From: Brachyhypopomus gauderio
Taxonomy: Eukaryota > Chordata > Actinopteri > Gymnotiformes > Hypopomidae
Length of the DNA stretch: 64,000 bases
NCBI RefSeq assembly: GCF_052324685.1
Contig: NC_135213.1
Location: forward strand, 39,297,700-39,361,699
Direction: 5' to 3'
Made by a program: the position numbers and the translations under genes. Below the pieces are notes generated by a model. The model saw nothing but the letters and a program-made list of their open reading frames with translations, did no database searches and was not told the DNA's origin. Positions 19,023 through 30,779 of this stretch are shown piece by piece; the stretch's first letter is position 1, and each line of letters begins with the position of its first letter.

Positions 19023-19876
19023 TAGTGGTGGGCCGTTAACGGCATTAACGGCGGTCGTTAATTTGATACTCTTATCGGGCGATATAAAAATTATCGCCGT
19101 TAATCTATTCTTAAAGTTGGGTTGGGAACTGGGTCAAAATGGGTAAGCAAACTACGATGACTTTCAACTTGATAGTTGAGCTCGGCTGTATTCCTAACCA
19201 AATTGCACAGTAGGGGCGAGAACGAGTTTTCAAACCTGTGAATTACAAATCGTACGTGTGTTTACATGGATGCGGCCACAAAGTCGCCAGGTTTGCTTCA
19301 TGGAAAATTCATTTTTAGGAACGTAAAGTGTTACCGGAGCGGAGCTCGGAGCGGTCGTTTTCTGCATGGTCCTAGCGCTAGATTCGTCGCTATTTAAATA
19401 TTTATTTTTAACCGTTTAAAACTGCAGAGGACCAAAACCGGGTTTTGAAAAAAATTACGTAATTACAAATTACGTCCGTGAGGTTAAATGTACTAAATGT
19501 TGGCTTACATTTCAAATATCATGTTTAGCTGAATAAACATGTTATCAACCCCTTTTAATGTACAGTATGTAGGCTTACAAATTCATGTTTAACTGAATAA
19601 ACCGTTGAACACGAGTAGCCTACATTTTATTGAGCATGTTTTTTTTCTTCAAGTATCAAAGTAGAACAGCTTCCTCAAGCAGTCATTGATGCATTTTGGA
19701 AACAGGAGATGAGCCCCTGGTCTAACGCACCCCCTGTATTAAGAAATCCTATCTCAAAAACTGACTTTTAGTCATTACTTGCGTAGCACGCATATGAACC
19801 ATTTTAATATAGATTAATTTCAAGAATTAAGTGAGATTAATCTAGATTAAAAAAAATTAATCTATGCCCACCCCTA
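19023..19876. mobile_element. hAT-type non-autonomous element, copy A
   Basis: Starts TAGTGGTGGGC and ends GCCCACCCCTA, terminal inverted repeats of hAT form. It is flanked by an 8-bp near-duplication (ataaaaac at 19015, ataaaacc at 19877), the hAT target length. 854 bp, with no transposase frame inside. The copy B counterpart spans about 46105-46958. Confidence 0.65.
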
Positions 19877-20079
19877 ATAAAACCATTAGAAGAGCCATAA
19901 CTTTAGACATTTTTAAATCAAAGTTTAAAATACTTCTCACTTGTTATTCTGGAACGGCACTTTAATGTTTTTTTTTTCTTTTATTGCAAGTATTGCATCA
20001 TTTGACAATAAATGACAAAATTAAACAACAAACAGTATTAATACATATTTGAGTTATTTTGACAACAGAAGTTGACTTA

Positions 20080-21689
<1,610 letters not shown>

Positions 21690-21740
<51 letters not shown>
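21690..21740. repeat. (TA)n, copy A
   Basis: About 50 bp of alternating TA. It is about 115 bp in copy B (48776-48888). Tc1 elements insert at TA, so it may have grown from a target site. Confidence 0.85.
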
Positions 21741-21744
<4 letters not shown>

Positions 21745-21960
21745 GCGAGTGTAAATTGTTAGCGGGGGGGGGTGTAAATGGACACAAATTAAGTATTATA
21801 TCGCCTCCACCGAGCAGAGCGTTGAGGAGCGATTTCGATTGGAGGATCGTGCTCTCTGTCTGAGATTTTTTATTATTAATTTTTTGCTGATGCTGGTCCA
21901 GCGTGGCGCGTGCCAGTGATTATGCCTCGGCATGCCCACGTGCCATATGTTACCGAGCCC

Positions 21961-22490
21961 TGATGATGGAGAGGATGCGTAATCTCTTCATGCTGATGAA
22001 ATAACATGAAATGTTCCAGTTTTAATCCACCAACACTATCACTGTTACAGGTGGGTTAAAAGCGGAGCACAAATTTCGATTGCGGTGTAAAAAATCACAA
22101 TTGACAAAATATGGCACATTTACATTTTATTTACAAATGTTTGCCAACTGTGATGAGCTAAAATTACTAGCACATCCTTCTGACTTTTGTTTTACAGGAA
22201 GCGTGCGGCTACAGGAGTCGATTTTGATGATGGAGATGATGCGTAATCTCTTCATGCTGATGAAATAACATGAAATGTTCCAGTTTTAATCCACCAACAC
22301 TATCACTGTTACTAATGGGTATTTTTAAATTCATAATATTAACAATACAAATGGTTTTTAAATCTCTATGGAACTATTGTAATGAATTATGAAGGTCGTA
22401 TGATTTTAGGAATGGCATTTCTGAAATAAATATTCTATTTTAATTTCCTAAAAGAGTGATTTGTTTTGTTATGTATAAAATTTAAAACGA
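21961..22490 (+). pseudogene. Duplicated 3' end of the unrecognised gene, copy A
   Basis: 22048-22490 repeats the intron 9 arm, acceptor, last exon (22198-22246, same ATGVDFDDGDD frame and stop) and 3'UTR found at 14030-14462. Just before it, 21961-22047 is a second, truncated piece of the last exon and 3'UTR (tgatgatggagaggatgcgt). There are no other exons nearby, so this is an orphan gene end produced by a partial duplication. Confidence 0.75.
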
Positions 22491-22493
22491 GTG

Positions 22494-23132
22494 TGTTGTG
22501 TTCTATAGAGTTCTAATTAGATCCTCCACTAGGAGGCACTGTGTACTGTGTAAGAGAGGAAGGCAGAGGAGAAGAAGGAGTGCCGTGTGCTCAGTAAAGT
22601 ACGGCTGTGTTCGAAATAGCCTACTACATACTACTGGCGTACTGATCCAGCCCCAAATCAGTATGCAGTATGTGACCAAAATGAAAATTTTCAGTACGCG
22701 AAACATACCCGGATGACCTACTACTTCCGCAAAATATTCCAGTACGCGAACAGAGCTATCTTCGTGGTGTACTGCATCCCATCATGCAACGCTACGTTCA
22801 CGTAACCCCGTAGTATGCTTTGCTTTTGTCGCATACTGGAAACTGTACTGCATACTACTACGAGGACCAGTATGCAGTATCCAGTATATACTGAGTCCAG
22901 TATGCAGTATCCAGTATGTAGTAGTCTATTTCGAACAAAGCCTACGTGTGTATTTAATCTGTACGGCTGTGTTGCTTCTTACTTTCATTTAACAACCTAA
23001 CAAATTGGCAAAGAGGATGGCCGTTTCCCTACCGCCACCATTCCTCCAGTGTCCTGGCGAATCGACGCTTTCGTTCAGTACGTGGCTGCAAATGTTTGAG
23101 GGGAATGTTGAGAATGACTTGGAGTTATATTG
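22494..23132 (+). mobile_element. Gypsy-type LTR and start of gag, copy A
   Basis: Sequence leaves the gene-end duplicate exactly at TGTTGTGTTC (22494). The presumed LTR runs to CTAACA (23002), counting a MITE inside it, then a primer-site-like aattggca, then ATG at 23017. The frame starts MAVSLPPPFLQCPGEST and has TWLQMFEG, matching the N-terminal Gag start typical of fish Gypsy elements. It stops after about 38 codons where the element is truncated into a Tc1-like end (about 23140-23185). Confidence 0.6.
22604..22942. mobile_element. MITE inside the Gypsy LTR, copy A
   Basis: TIRs gctgtgttcgaaatag / ctatttcgaacaaagcc, internal short repeats of agtatgcagtatccag, 339 bp. It is flanked by TACG (22600-22603 and 22943-22946). 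Removing it joins the LTR as agtaaagtacgtgtgtattt. The superfamily is uncertain. Confidence 0.65.
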
Positions 23133-23350
23133 AGTTATATTGTGTTGTTTAAGTGTTCCCTTTATTTTTTTGAGCAGTATATATATACACTACCGTTCAA
23201 AAGTTTGGGGTCACCTAGACAATTTTGTGTTTTGCCCTGAAATCTCATACTTTTATTTATCAAATGAGTTGCAAAATGAATAGAAATATAGTCCAGACAT
23301 TGACAAGGTAGAAATAATGTTTTTTTTTTTATTTGAAATAATTTTCTACT

Positions 23351-24391
23351 TTAAACTTTGCTTTCGTCAAAGAATGCTCCCTTAGCAGCAATTACAGCAT
23401 TGCAGACCTTTGGCATTCTAGCTGTTAATTTGCTGAGGTAATCTGGATAAATTTCACCCCATGCTTCCAGAAGCCGCTCCCACAAGTTTGATTGGGTTAA
23501 TGGGCACTTTTTTTGTACCATACGGTCAAGATGCTCCCACAACAGCTCAATAGGGTTGAGATCTGGTGACTGCGCTGGCCACTCTATTACCGATAAAACA
23601 CCAGCTGCCTGCTTCTTCTCTAAATAGTTTGTGCATAATTTGGAGGTGTGCTTTGGGTCATTGTCCTGTTGCAGGATGAAATTGGCTCCAATCAAGCGCT
23701 GTCCACAGGGTATGGCATGGTGTTGCAAAATGGAGTGATAGCCTTCCTTATTCAAAATCCCTTTTACCTTGTACAAATCTCCCACTTTACTAGCACCAAA
23801 GCAACCCCAGACCATCACATTACCTCCACCATGTTTGACAGATGGTGTCAGGCACTCATCCAGCATCTTTTCAGTTGTTCTGCGTCTCACAAATGTCCGT
23901 CTGTGTGATCCAAACACCTCAAACTTTGATTCGTCTGTCCATAACACTTTTTTCCAATCTTCCTCTGTCCAATGTCTGTGTTCTTTTGCCCATATTAATA
24001 TTTTTCTTTTATTAGCCAGTCTCAGATATGGCTTTTTCTTTGCCACTCTGCCCTGAAGGCCAGCATCCCGGAGTCGCCTCTTCACTGTAGATGTTGACAC
24101 TGGCATTTTGCGGGTACTATTTAATGAAGCTGCCAGATGAGGACCTGTGAGGCGTTGATTTCTCAAACCTGAGACTCTAATGTTGTCTTCTTGCTCAGTT
24201 GTGCAGCGGGGCCTTCCACTTCTCCTTCTACTCTGGTTAGAGCCTGTCTGTGCTCTCCTCTGAAGGGAGTAGTACACACCATTGTAGGAAATCTTCAGTT
24301 TCTTGGCAATGTCTCGCATGGAATAGCCTTCATTTCTCAGAACAAGAATAGACTGTCGAGTTTCAATTGAAAGTTGTCTTTTTCTGGCCAT
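23351..24391 (-). CDS. Tc1-like transposase, 346 aa, intact, copy A
   Basis: Cuts and pastes its element at TA sites in the nucleus. Starts MARKRQLSIETRQSI. It has an N-terminal helix-turn-helix (about 1-60, GYSMRDIAKKLKIS), an AT-hook-like SRRRSGRPRC (about 55-65), a second HTH region, and a DDE domain: [36 protein letters not shown]. Between the Asp of QQD and the Glu there are 38 residues, owing to an extra stretch around KKQAAGVLS, so the triad is DD38E. This spacing defines the Tc1 branch described as Intruder. No stop or frameshift is seen. The frame ends DESKV before the left inverted repeat. Confidence 0.92.
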   Translation of the reverse strand: MARKRQLSIETRQSILVLRNEGYSMRDIAKKLKISYNGVYYSLQRRAQTGSNQSRRRSGRPRCTTEQEDNIRVSGLRNQRLTGPHLAASLNSTRKMPVSTSTVKRRLRDAGLQGRVAKKKPYLRLANKRKILIWAKEHRHWTEEDWKKVLWTDESKFEVFGSHRRTFVRRRTTEKMLDECLTPSVKHGGGNVMVWGCFGASKVGDLYKVKGILNKEGYHSILQHHAIPCGQRLIGANFILQQDNDPKHTSKLCTNYLEKKQAAGVLSVIEWPAQSPDLNPIELLWEHLDRMVQKKCPLTQSNLWERLLEAWGEIYPDYLSKLTARMPKVCNAVIAAKGAFFDESKV

Positions 24392-24446
24392 TTTGTGAGT
24401 TTAATCGAACCAACAATTGTAATGCTCCAGATTCTCAACTAGCTTA

Positions 24447-24973
24447 GGGCGTACTCACACTAGGCACGGTTTGCTGGTTCCGTGCTGGGGCCCGGTTATC
24501 CCCCCTCCCCACTCCCCCTCTGGCCTGCACTCACACTGGCTTCAGCAACCCGGCCCGAGCACGCTTACGTCATCACAACGCCGCTTTATTTGGAAAAAAA
24601 GCGCGCTCGCACAACACTATGGAGTTCACGATTCTCTTTTTATTGTATTTTTGGAGTCGTTTTGGGAGTGCAGAAACACGGTGCAAGCACAGATTTATCG
24701 ATAATTTAACACAACGATTGTCTGCTAATCGCTTTGCCGCTATGACTGTTTAACGTGAGCATCGCATCACTGACGTCATGTTTGAGTTCCAGCTAAATGA
24801 ACCAATCAGACGAGGCACCAAGCGGGCCCGGGCACGGATAGCGCTCACACTAGAAGCGAACCGTGCCCGAGTCCACATGAATCGTGCCCTGGCCCACCTC
24901 TTCAAGCGGGCCCGAGCACGGTTAACTGATCCGTGCCCGGGCCCGGATCACAGAGCCTAGTGTGAGTACGCCC
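24447..24973. mobile_element. Harbinger-type MITE in the DD38E element, copy A
   Basis: Perfect 19-bp TIRs GGGCGTACTCACACTAGGC / GCCTAGTGTGAGTACGCCC, flanked by TTA on both sides (24444-24446, 24974-24976), the 3-bp target typical of PIF/Harbinger. 527 bp, no transposase. The interior repeats motifs such as gtgcccgggcc, giving a high local G+C content. Confidence 0.8.
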
Positions 24974-25183
24974 TTAAAGGAAGGTCAGTTTTATAGCTTC
25001 TCTAATCAGCAAAACTGTTTTCAGCTGTGCTAACCTACTTGCACAAGGGTTTTCAAGGGTTTTCTAAATATCCAATAGCCTCCTTACAGAGTTAGCAAAC
25101 ACAATGTACCATTAGAACACTGGAGTGATGGTTATTGGAAATGGGTCTCCATACATCTATGTAGATATTGCATTAACAACCAG

Positions 25184-26098
25184 GGCCCGTATTTATCAAA
25201 CTTCTTAGAGTGGAATTTTGGACTAAAGTGCTGAAAAATTCTTAGATTTGCTCCTACTCACAGAGTTAAGTGTAAGTGCCAGTTATCAAAACTCTCAAGT
25301 ATAAGAATCACTCTTACTCTCCCGAAAAGTTAAGACTGCTCCAGAGGACTCATAAGTTGTTAAGAGTTGCCACTAGGGGGCTGAGATGGCACTGAGAAGA
25401 CAGAGACGCGTGCGAACCTTCACACATTTCAATTTTATAGATATATAAATATGCACATAAATATGCACAATGCACAAATATGCACAATAATTAGGCATTA
25501 GGATAAGCATGGGATTAAATTTTTTTGTTCTTCCTTTCATTTTTTTTCGTGCAAGATTGTAATATTCATGCTGCGATTTTAATACTTTAATTTTAAGCTT
25601 TGACGTCTGCCTTGTCAGTTCTTGTATGTCATTTGGGAGTGAGTCCTCTGCCTTCAGACGCCCACTCTTCCTCCGGCCATGGAGGTGTTTGGAAGCGCTG
25701 TCAGAGAGGGAGGGGCAGATGGAGAATCTGCGCTCAAGCCAGCAGGGTCGGGAGCACCAGCAGCTTCTTTATTACTGACGGATGCAATAATTTTGAAGTG
25801 ATTTTACACTTAACTCTGTGAGTAGGAGCAAATCTAAGAATTTTTCAGCACTTAAGTCCAAAATTCCACTCTAAGAAGTTTGAAAAATACAGGCCCAGCT
25901 TTGCGGCACAGCCAGGTGTCGTAAATCAGCTCTTAGACTGACACTTAAGAATTGCTCCTACACTTCGCTTAAAGTGAGACTGAGAGGCTTGATAACTAAC
26001 CTTTAGTCTCAGCTTTTAACTAAGAATTATTTTAGACATAAGTCAATTCTTAGCAGCATTCTTAGGAGTAATTCTAAGAAGTTTGATAAATACGGGCC
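25184..26098. mobile_element. TIR element with nested inverted ends in the DD38E element, copy A
   Basis: Ends ggcccgtatttatcaaactt and aagtttgataaatacgggcc are inverse, flanked by CAG (25181-25183, 26099-26101). A further inverted end lies inside: 25184-25280 is also matched by 25800-25896. The left 700 bp therefore look like a complete smaller element fused to the end of a larger one. A short frame (RCLEALSERE, MENLRSS) at about 25685-25775 may be a relic of an accessory protein. The 3-bp flank would fit a Harbinger relative, but the family is not certain. Confidence 0.6.
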
Positions 26099-26289
26099 CA
26101 GACGTTTACAGCTAGAATAGTCATTTACCACATTAATAATGTATAGAGTGTATTTTTGATGCATTTAATGTTAGCAAAATAAAAAAAACTGCTTTTCTTT
26201 CAAAAATAACATTTCTAAGTGACCCCAAACTTTTGAACAGTAGTGTGTATATATATATATATATATATAATATCATAATGATTGTAACA

Positions 26290-26620
26290 TGGTCAAGTCA
26301 AATTTATTTATATAGTGCTTTTTACAACACATCACAAAGCAGCTTTACAATTGTATGGGTCCAGATCCCTAATGAGCGACAGAGGCAACAGTGGTGAGGA
26401 AAAACTCCCTATGATGGTGGGGATTAGGAAGAAATCTCGGGAGGACCAAGACTCAAAAGGGAACCCATCCTCCATTGGGCGGCCCACTAGCATAAGTCTG
26501 TATTTATAATCCAAATATAGTTCTATAGTTGCAGATGGTGAACCTCAGAGAGGAGTTGGCATCAGCGTGCCCTCTGTGGCAATGGTACATCCAAACAAAA
26601 TGAAGTTCATAGAATGCGTT
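26290..26620. repeat. Dispersed fish repeat, copy B1
   Basis: Counterpart of 270-600 in copy B, nearly identical. Confidence 0.55.
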
Positions 26621-27065
26621 TATCATTATTATTATTATTATGAAATGCCATATTATTTATAATCTCTCTAGGGCACAGGTTCGTTTACTACACTTTCTGT
26701 AACGTACTAATCAGGCAGACAAGGATCCAAGTGCGGATAATAGCTGTCTTTATTGAAACAATGATCACAGAGCTATCAAACAGGTGAGGGTGCCATCTAG
26801 TTGCAGCTCCATTGAATCCCCTGTGGTTCTTTGGCCTAAAGAGAGAGAGGAGAAAAAGACAGGAGAAAATGATTATTATGAGTATTGATGTGATATGAAT
26901 TTGAATTTGTTGCACATCCTTGGTTGTTTTTTTATACGTGTAATGAGTGTATACGTATCCAGTAAGTGTTCTCTTATACTGTGTATTCACCCACTATGGG
27001 ATATGTATATGGGTAGACAAAACTGAGTTGTCATGTGTGAGGAGTAAACTCACATCACTCTGCAG

Positions 27066-27218
27066 GCACATTTTGAGGCAGACCAGTTCATCAGAACCAA
27101 ACAGGGCAAGACTAGGCTGAGAGCAGATGCTGTTTGCACCATTTTTGTGCATCGCCCCGCACTCAGAAAGAGGAAGCCCCCTGCACAATACGAAATGACA
27201 GAAAGAAGAAACGGTTAA
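27066..27218 (+). pseudogene. THAP-domain exon, B1
   Basis: Copy B counterpart of 1046-1198, with the same frame and stop. Confidence 0.55.
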
Positions 27219-27834
27219 AAGATGGTCAGCTTGGAAGCAAGAGCCAATCCACAAAGGTGAAAAACAACTCCAGTAGCCGAGCTTCAAAATCCAACAACCC
27301 CCAAACAGCTCAAAATGTGCCATCAAGCCCATTAGACAGAAACATTTGGACTAATCATTACTCCTACAAGTAAATCTGCTTATTAAGAGGTGGATAATTC
27401 ACTAAAATGCTTTAATTCACATTTTAACGCACATGTTAATTTGATTCTGATGTCCTTATAATACACAATCAGATTTTTTAAGCGTACTAACCTGTAAAAG
27501 TGTATCACAGATGGTCCACTGGTCCAGCTTGACTGCGCTGCTCGTATTTGCTGTAATCAAACGGGTTCGTTGGAGTGAACGGAGATGGCGCGACTCTCTC
27601 GCTATATGGTTCTGGTTCAGAGGGACTAGGCAAGGGACGAGGTCTAGGAGGAGATCAGAGGTCGGTACACGGGGAAAGCAGTAAGACGGAGAGACCGCTC
27701 GATACGTGGCATGGCACCAATACTTCACAAGAAGAGTGAGGGGGAAGATTAAATAGTTGCGATGGGGAGGCGCGATGAGCGGCAGGTGAACCGCATCTAC
27801 ACGGAGATCATGTGCGGTTCCTCACACTTTCACT

Positions 27835-28473
27835 TCAGTGCTTGAACCATTTTCGCCATATGCTCCTCCACCATCGTCCCAGAGTTCTCTTCTCAGAGCC
27901 CTCAGGTTTTCCGTCTTTCTTCACAAACGCTCTAGCCACCATTTGCTTCAGGCGGCATGAAGCCTTATTCCTTCTCAACTCTTCTTCTAGCTCCCCCTTT
28001 ATCTTTTCATTCTCCTTCATCTTTTGTCTAAGTTCTTCTACTTCACTCAGTCGTGCCTTTTCGTTTTCCTGGTAGAAGAAGATCTCGTGCCTAAGCTTGA
28101 TCTTCTCCAGCTCCTCCCTCGCTGTGTACTCGGCCAACCTTCTCGTCTCCTTTATACACTCCTCCTCCATTAGCTTCCTCTCCTCTTCAACCACCCTCTT
28201 TTCATCCTCCAGTTCCTTAAGTCTGTTCTTCATTTCTTCTCTCTCTCTTGCCCACTCCTTTTCCATCTTCTTGTACTCACTGACCATCTCTCTGTTTTTT
28301 ATCATCTCTGTTTCTACTTGATCTGTGGCTTTATTAATCCTGGATATCATATTTTCAATTGTCATCTTGAACATCTCCTCCTGTTCATTCAGCGTCTGTG
28401 TGTAATCCTTTGTTTGTTCCTCACTTCTTTTCAGAATTTCACTTTCCATCTCAGTTTGTATACTGCAGTCCAT
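27835..28473 (-). CDS. Coiled-coil protein, 212 aa, B1
   Basis: Copy B counterpart of 1803-2441. It differs by a few residues (Ser to Asn in TQTLNEQEE, Ile to Met in NREMVSE). The frame and TATA box (28600-28608) are kept. Confidence 0.6.
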   Translation of the reverse strand: MDCSIQTEMESEILKRSEEQTKDYTQTLNEQEEMFKMTIENMISRINKATDQVETEMIKNREMVSEYKKMEKEWAREREEMKNRLKELEDEKRVVEEERKLMEEECIKETRRLAEYTAREELEKIKLRHEIFFYQENEKARLSEVEELRQKMKENEKIKGELEEELRRNKASCRLKQMVARAFVKKDGKPEGSEKRTLGRWWRSIWRKWFKH

Positions 28474-28671
28474 CTTCTTTCTTATAACTCTCCACTGTCC
28501 ACTACTGTATTAATTAGTTGTATGTTCAGCTGTGATGCTGTACAGTCTTTCCTTTTTCTCAACAAATATCACACTGGTGTCGACTGCCTTGACGTGCGGC
28601 CTTATATACGTTCGGTTATGTTGTGTTATGTCGTTACTATAGAAACGGAATTCTACTACTTACCAACGTTA

Positions 28672-28728
28672 TGCTAAATTTCCTTCGGGATCAATAAAGT
28701 ATGTATCTATCTATCTATCTATCGATGT
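28672..28728 (+). mobile_element. Retroposon 3' tail with short (TATC)n, B1
   Basis: Counterpart of 2640-2745 with a contracted tetranucleotide run. Confidence 0.5.
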
Positions 28729-29278
28729 ATTGTGACGTCATTTCGATTAATCAATTCATAACATCTAAGTAAACAAAAACATACTGTGGTTATACAAAAA
28801 ATATATATATATTACTTTATTCAGTAATAGTTATTCCTTTTTAATAATAAGTTCATTATTATACATTTATTTTTTTTAAGAAAAAAATTTAAAAATATGC
28901 AGAAGTACCACAATAAACCGCAGCATGAATGAATTTACATTTGAGACTGTTCGTATCTACTGCCATTTTAATTTGGGCAAATTAATTCTACTTTAAATAA
29001 TACATTGAAATAAAGGAGTAATGAGATGGAATTGAATGAATTACATTAGAAAAGGAGCACCCTGGCAGCAAAGTAGATACCTGTCACGTTTTTTATTTAA
29101 AAATAAGGAAAATTTTCCGCTGGTCGCTGCGATCATTCCCTCCAGCCCAATCAAGGTCCAGGACCCCTTATATTTTACACGACGTCTTCACTTTTTTGAT
29201 AGAAACACCTTCTCTCTCGTTACATTCATCCATCTCTGATTAGTTTTTCGGGTTTGTTGTTCCCGCTGTCAGCGCTAA

Positions 29279-29328
29279 TCTCGCGAGAACTGACACTCGG
29301 GCTACTGCAGGTTGCCATTCTCGCGAGA
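29279..29328. promoter_or_regulatory. Two TCTCGCGAGA palindromes, B1
   Basis: Both palindromes are intact (29279-29288 and 29319-29328), as in copy A. Confidence 0.5.
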
Positions 29329-30779
29329 CTAGCGACATAGTTCAGTTTGGAGAGGCGCTTGAATGCTTTTAAGATTTATACTAGGTATGCTGACGAACCA
29401 ACGTTCGATGCGAAAAATTCTGGCTCAGTAATGTGTTCCAAACTACGTTGTACTTTTGTAAAGGTGTCATATAACATCACTCCTCACCGCCTAGCAGGTG
29501 TATGTTTTTTCCTGAATACTACTGTGACTTCGTCAAGCACAACCCAGCCAATCATCAGGCACTATTTATAGTCAACTCTGAGGCGATTTCAGGTCGGGAG
29601 ACCAGCGAGAAGATACTTTGTTGTTTTCAAGCGGTCTGTTTTCTTCATCAACGCTCCGGACACCATCGAAATATATGTGGACCTAAAAATACAGCTTTTA
29701 TCTCAATACTGACCAAATTTAATCGAAATCCGTGCAGGCGAAAGTATTTTACTAGACCGCGGAAAATAAGTAGTCATGATTGACATTGGCGTATCGAACG
29801 TCACGGTAGCGCAACTTTAGGCTAAAAGCGGCGTCTCGGTTTAACTCGTTCCCACAGTGTTTTCTTGAAATCGGTACTGATACCAGTGTTGTGTAGTTTA
29901 ATCTCATTGTTTTCTGATATAACTTGTTGTTAAATGGTAATATAGTTAACATCACTTCGAATTAGATTATGATTATGATTAATTATTAATTATGATTAAT
30001 TAGAATTAGATTATGTGAATTTCAGTCACACGACTTCTATTGTAATTAATGTATTATATTTTAATGTGATACATGATATTATAAATATCATAACTTTATC
30101 AATTCTCAACCAATTTTCAAAATCCAGGTATCATTTTAAAGGTATATTTCAGCTCTGTCTAGATATGTGATTCTTTTAAAGCTTGAGGCTGTTTGAAAAT
30201 TTTGTCATCATACCTATATATACTATATTACAATACGGGAATTTACGGGAAAATATTAATACGGGAGGACATCGGGAAAGAGGGGTAAAATATGGTAGTA
30301 GTTTCCCAGCCAAAACGGGAGAGTTGACAGGTATGCTCTATGCCAGGGGTGGGCAACCTTTGAGACATGGAGTGTAATGAGTGTGTGGCACTATCAGCAA
30401 ATAAAATTGGAGCGGGGGGGGGGGGGGGGGTAGCGAGTGTAAATTGTTAGGGGAGTGGAGGTGTAAATGGACACAAATTAAGTATTATATCACGATCGAT
30501 CGCCAAGTATATGCACACAAAGACAGGACTGAAACGAGTCTTGATCACATGGGTGGACAAGTCAAGCCTCATCTGACAATGTGAAATATGGGAAATCTGA
30601 TCTATAATGTGTGTTCACAAATGTGAGAAATGTTTGATTATGCACCAGTGAACTGAAGCCATTTGAATGTCTAGCATTACCTGAACCGCTCCATGTGTCT
30701 TCAGTTCAACTTCTTTTCAGGGTGTGTTGGGTCTGCAGGACTGATGGTTGCTAAGATCCTGCGGCGCGTGCGTCTGTGA

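Larger units (their letters stand above)
23188..26245 (-). mobile_element. Tc1-like DD38E element with intact transposase, copy A
   Basis: Ends are cactaccgttcaaaagtttg (23188) and its imperfect inverse caaacttttgaacagtagtg (ending 26245). It holds one full transposase frame and two later insertions between the transposase start and the right end: a Harbinger-type MITE (24447-24973) and a larger TIR element (25184-26098). Sequence between them (24977-25180) and after them (26102-26245) is the normal untranslated part of the element. Without the insertions it would be about 1.6 kb, the normal Tc1 size. Confidence 0.85.
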
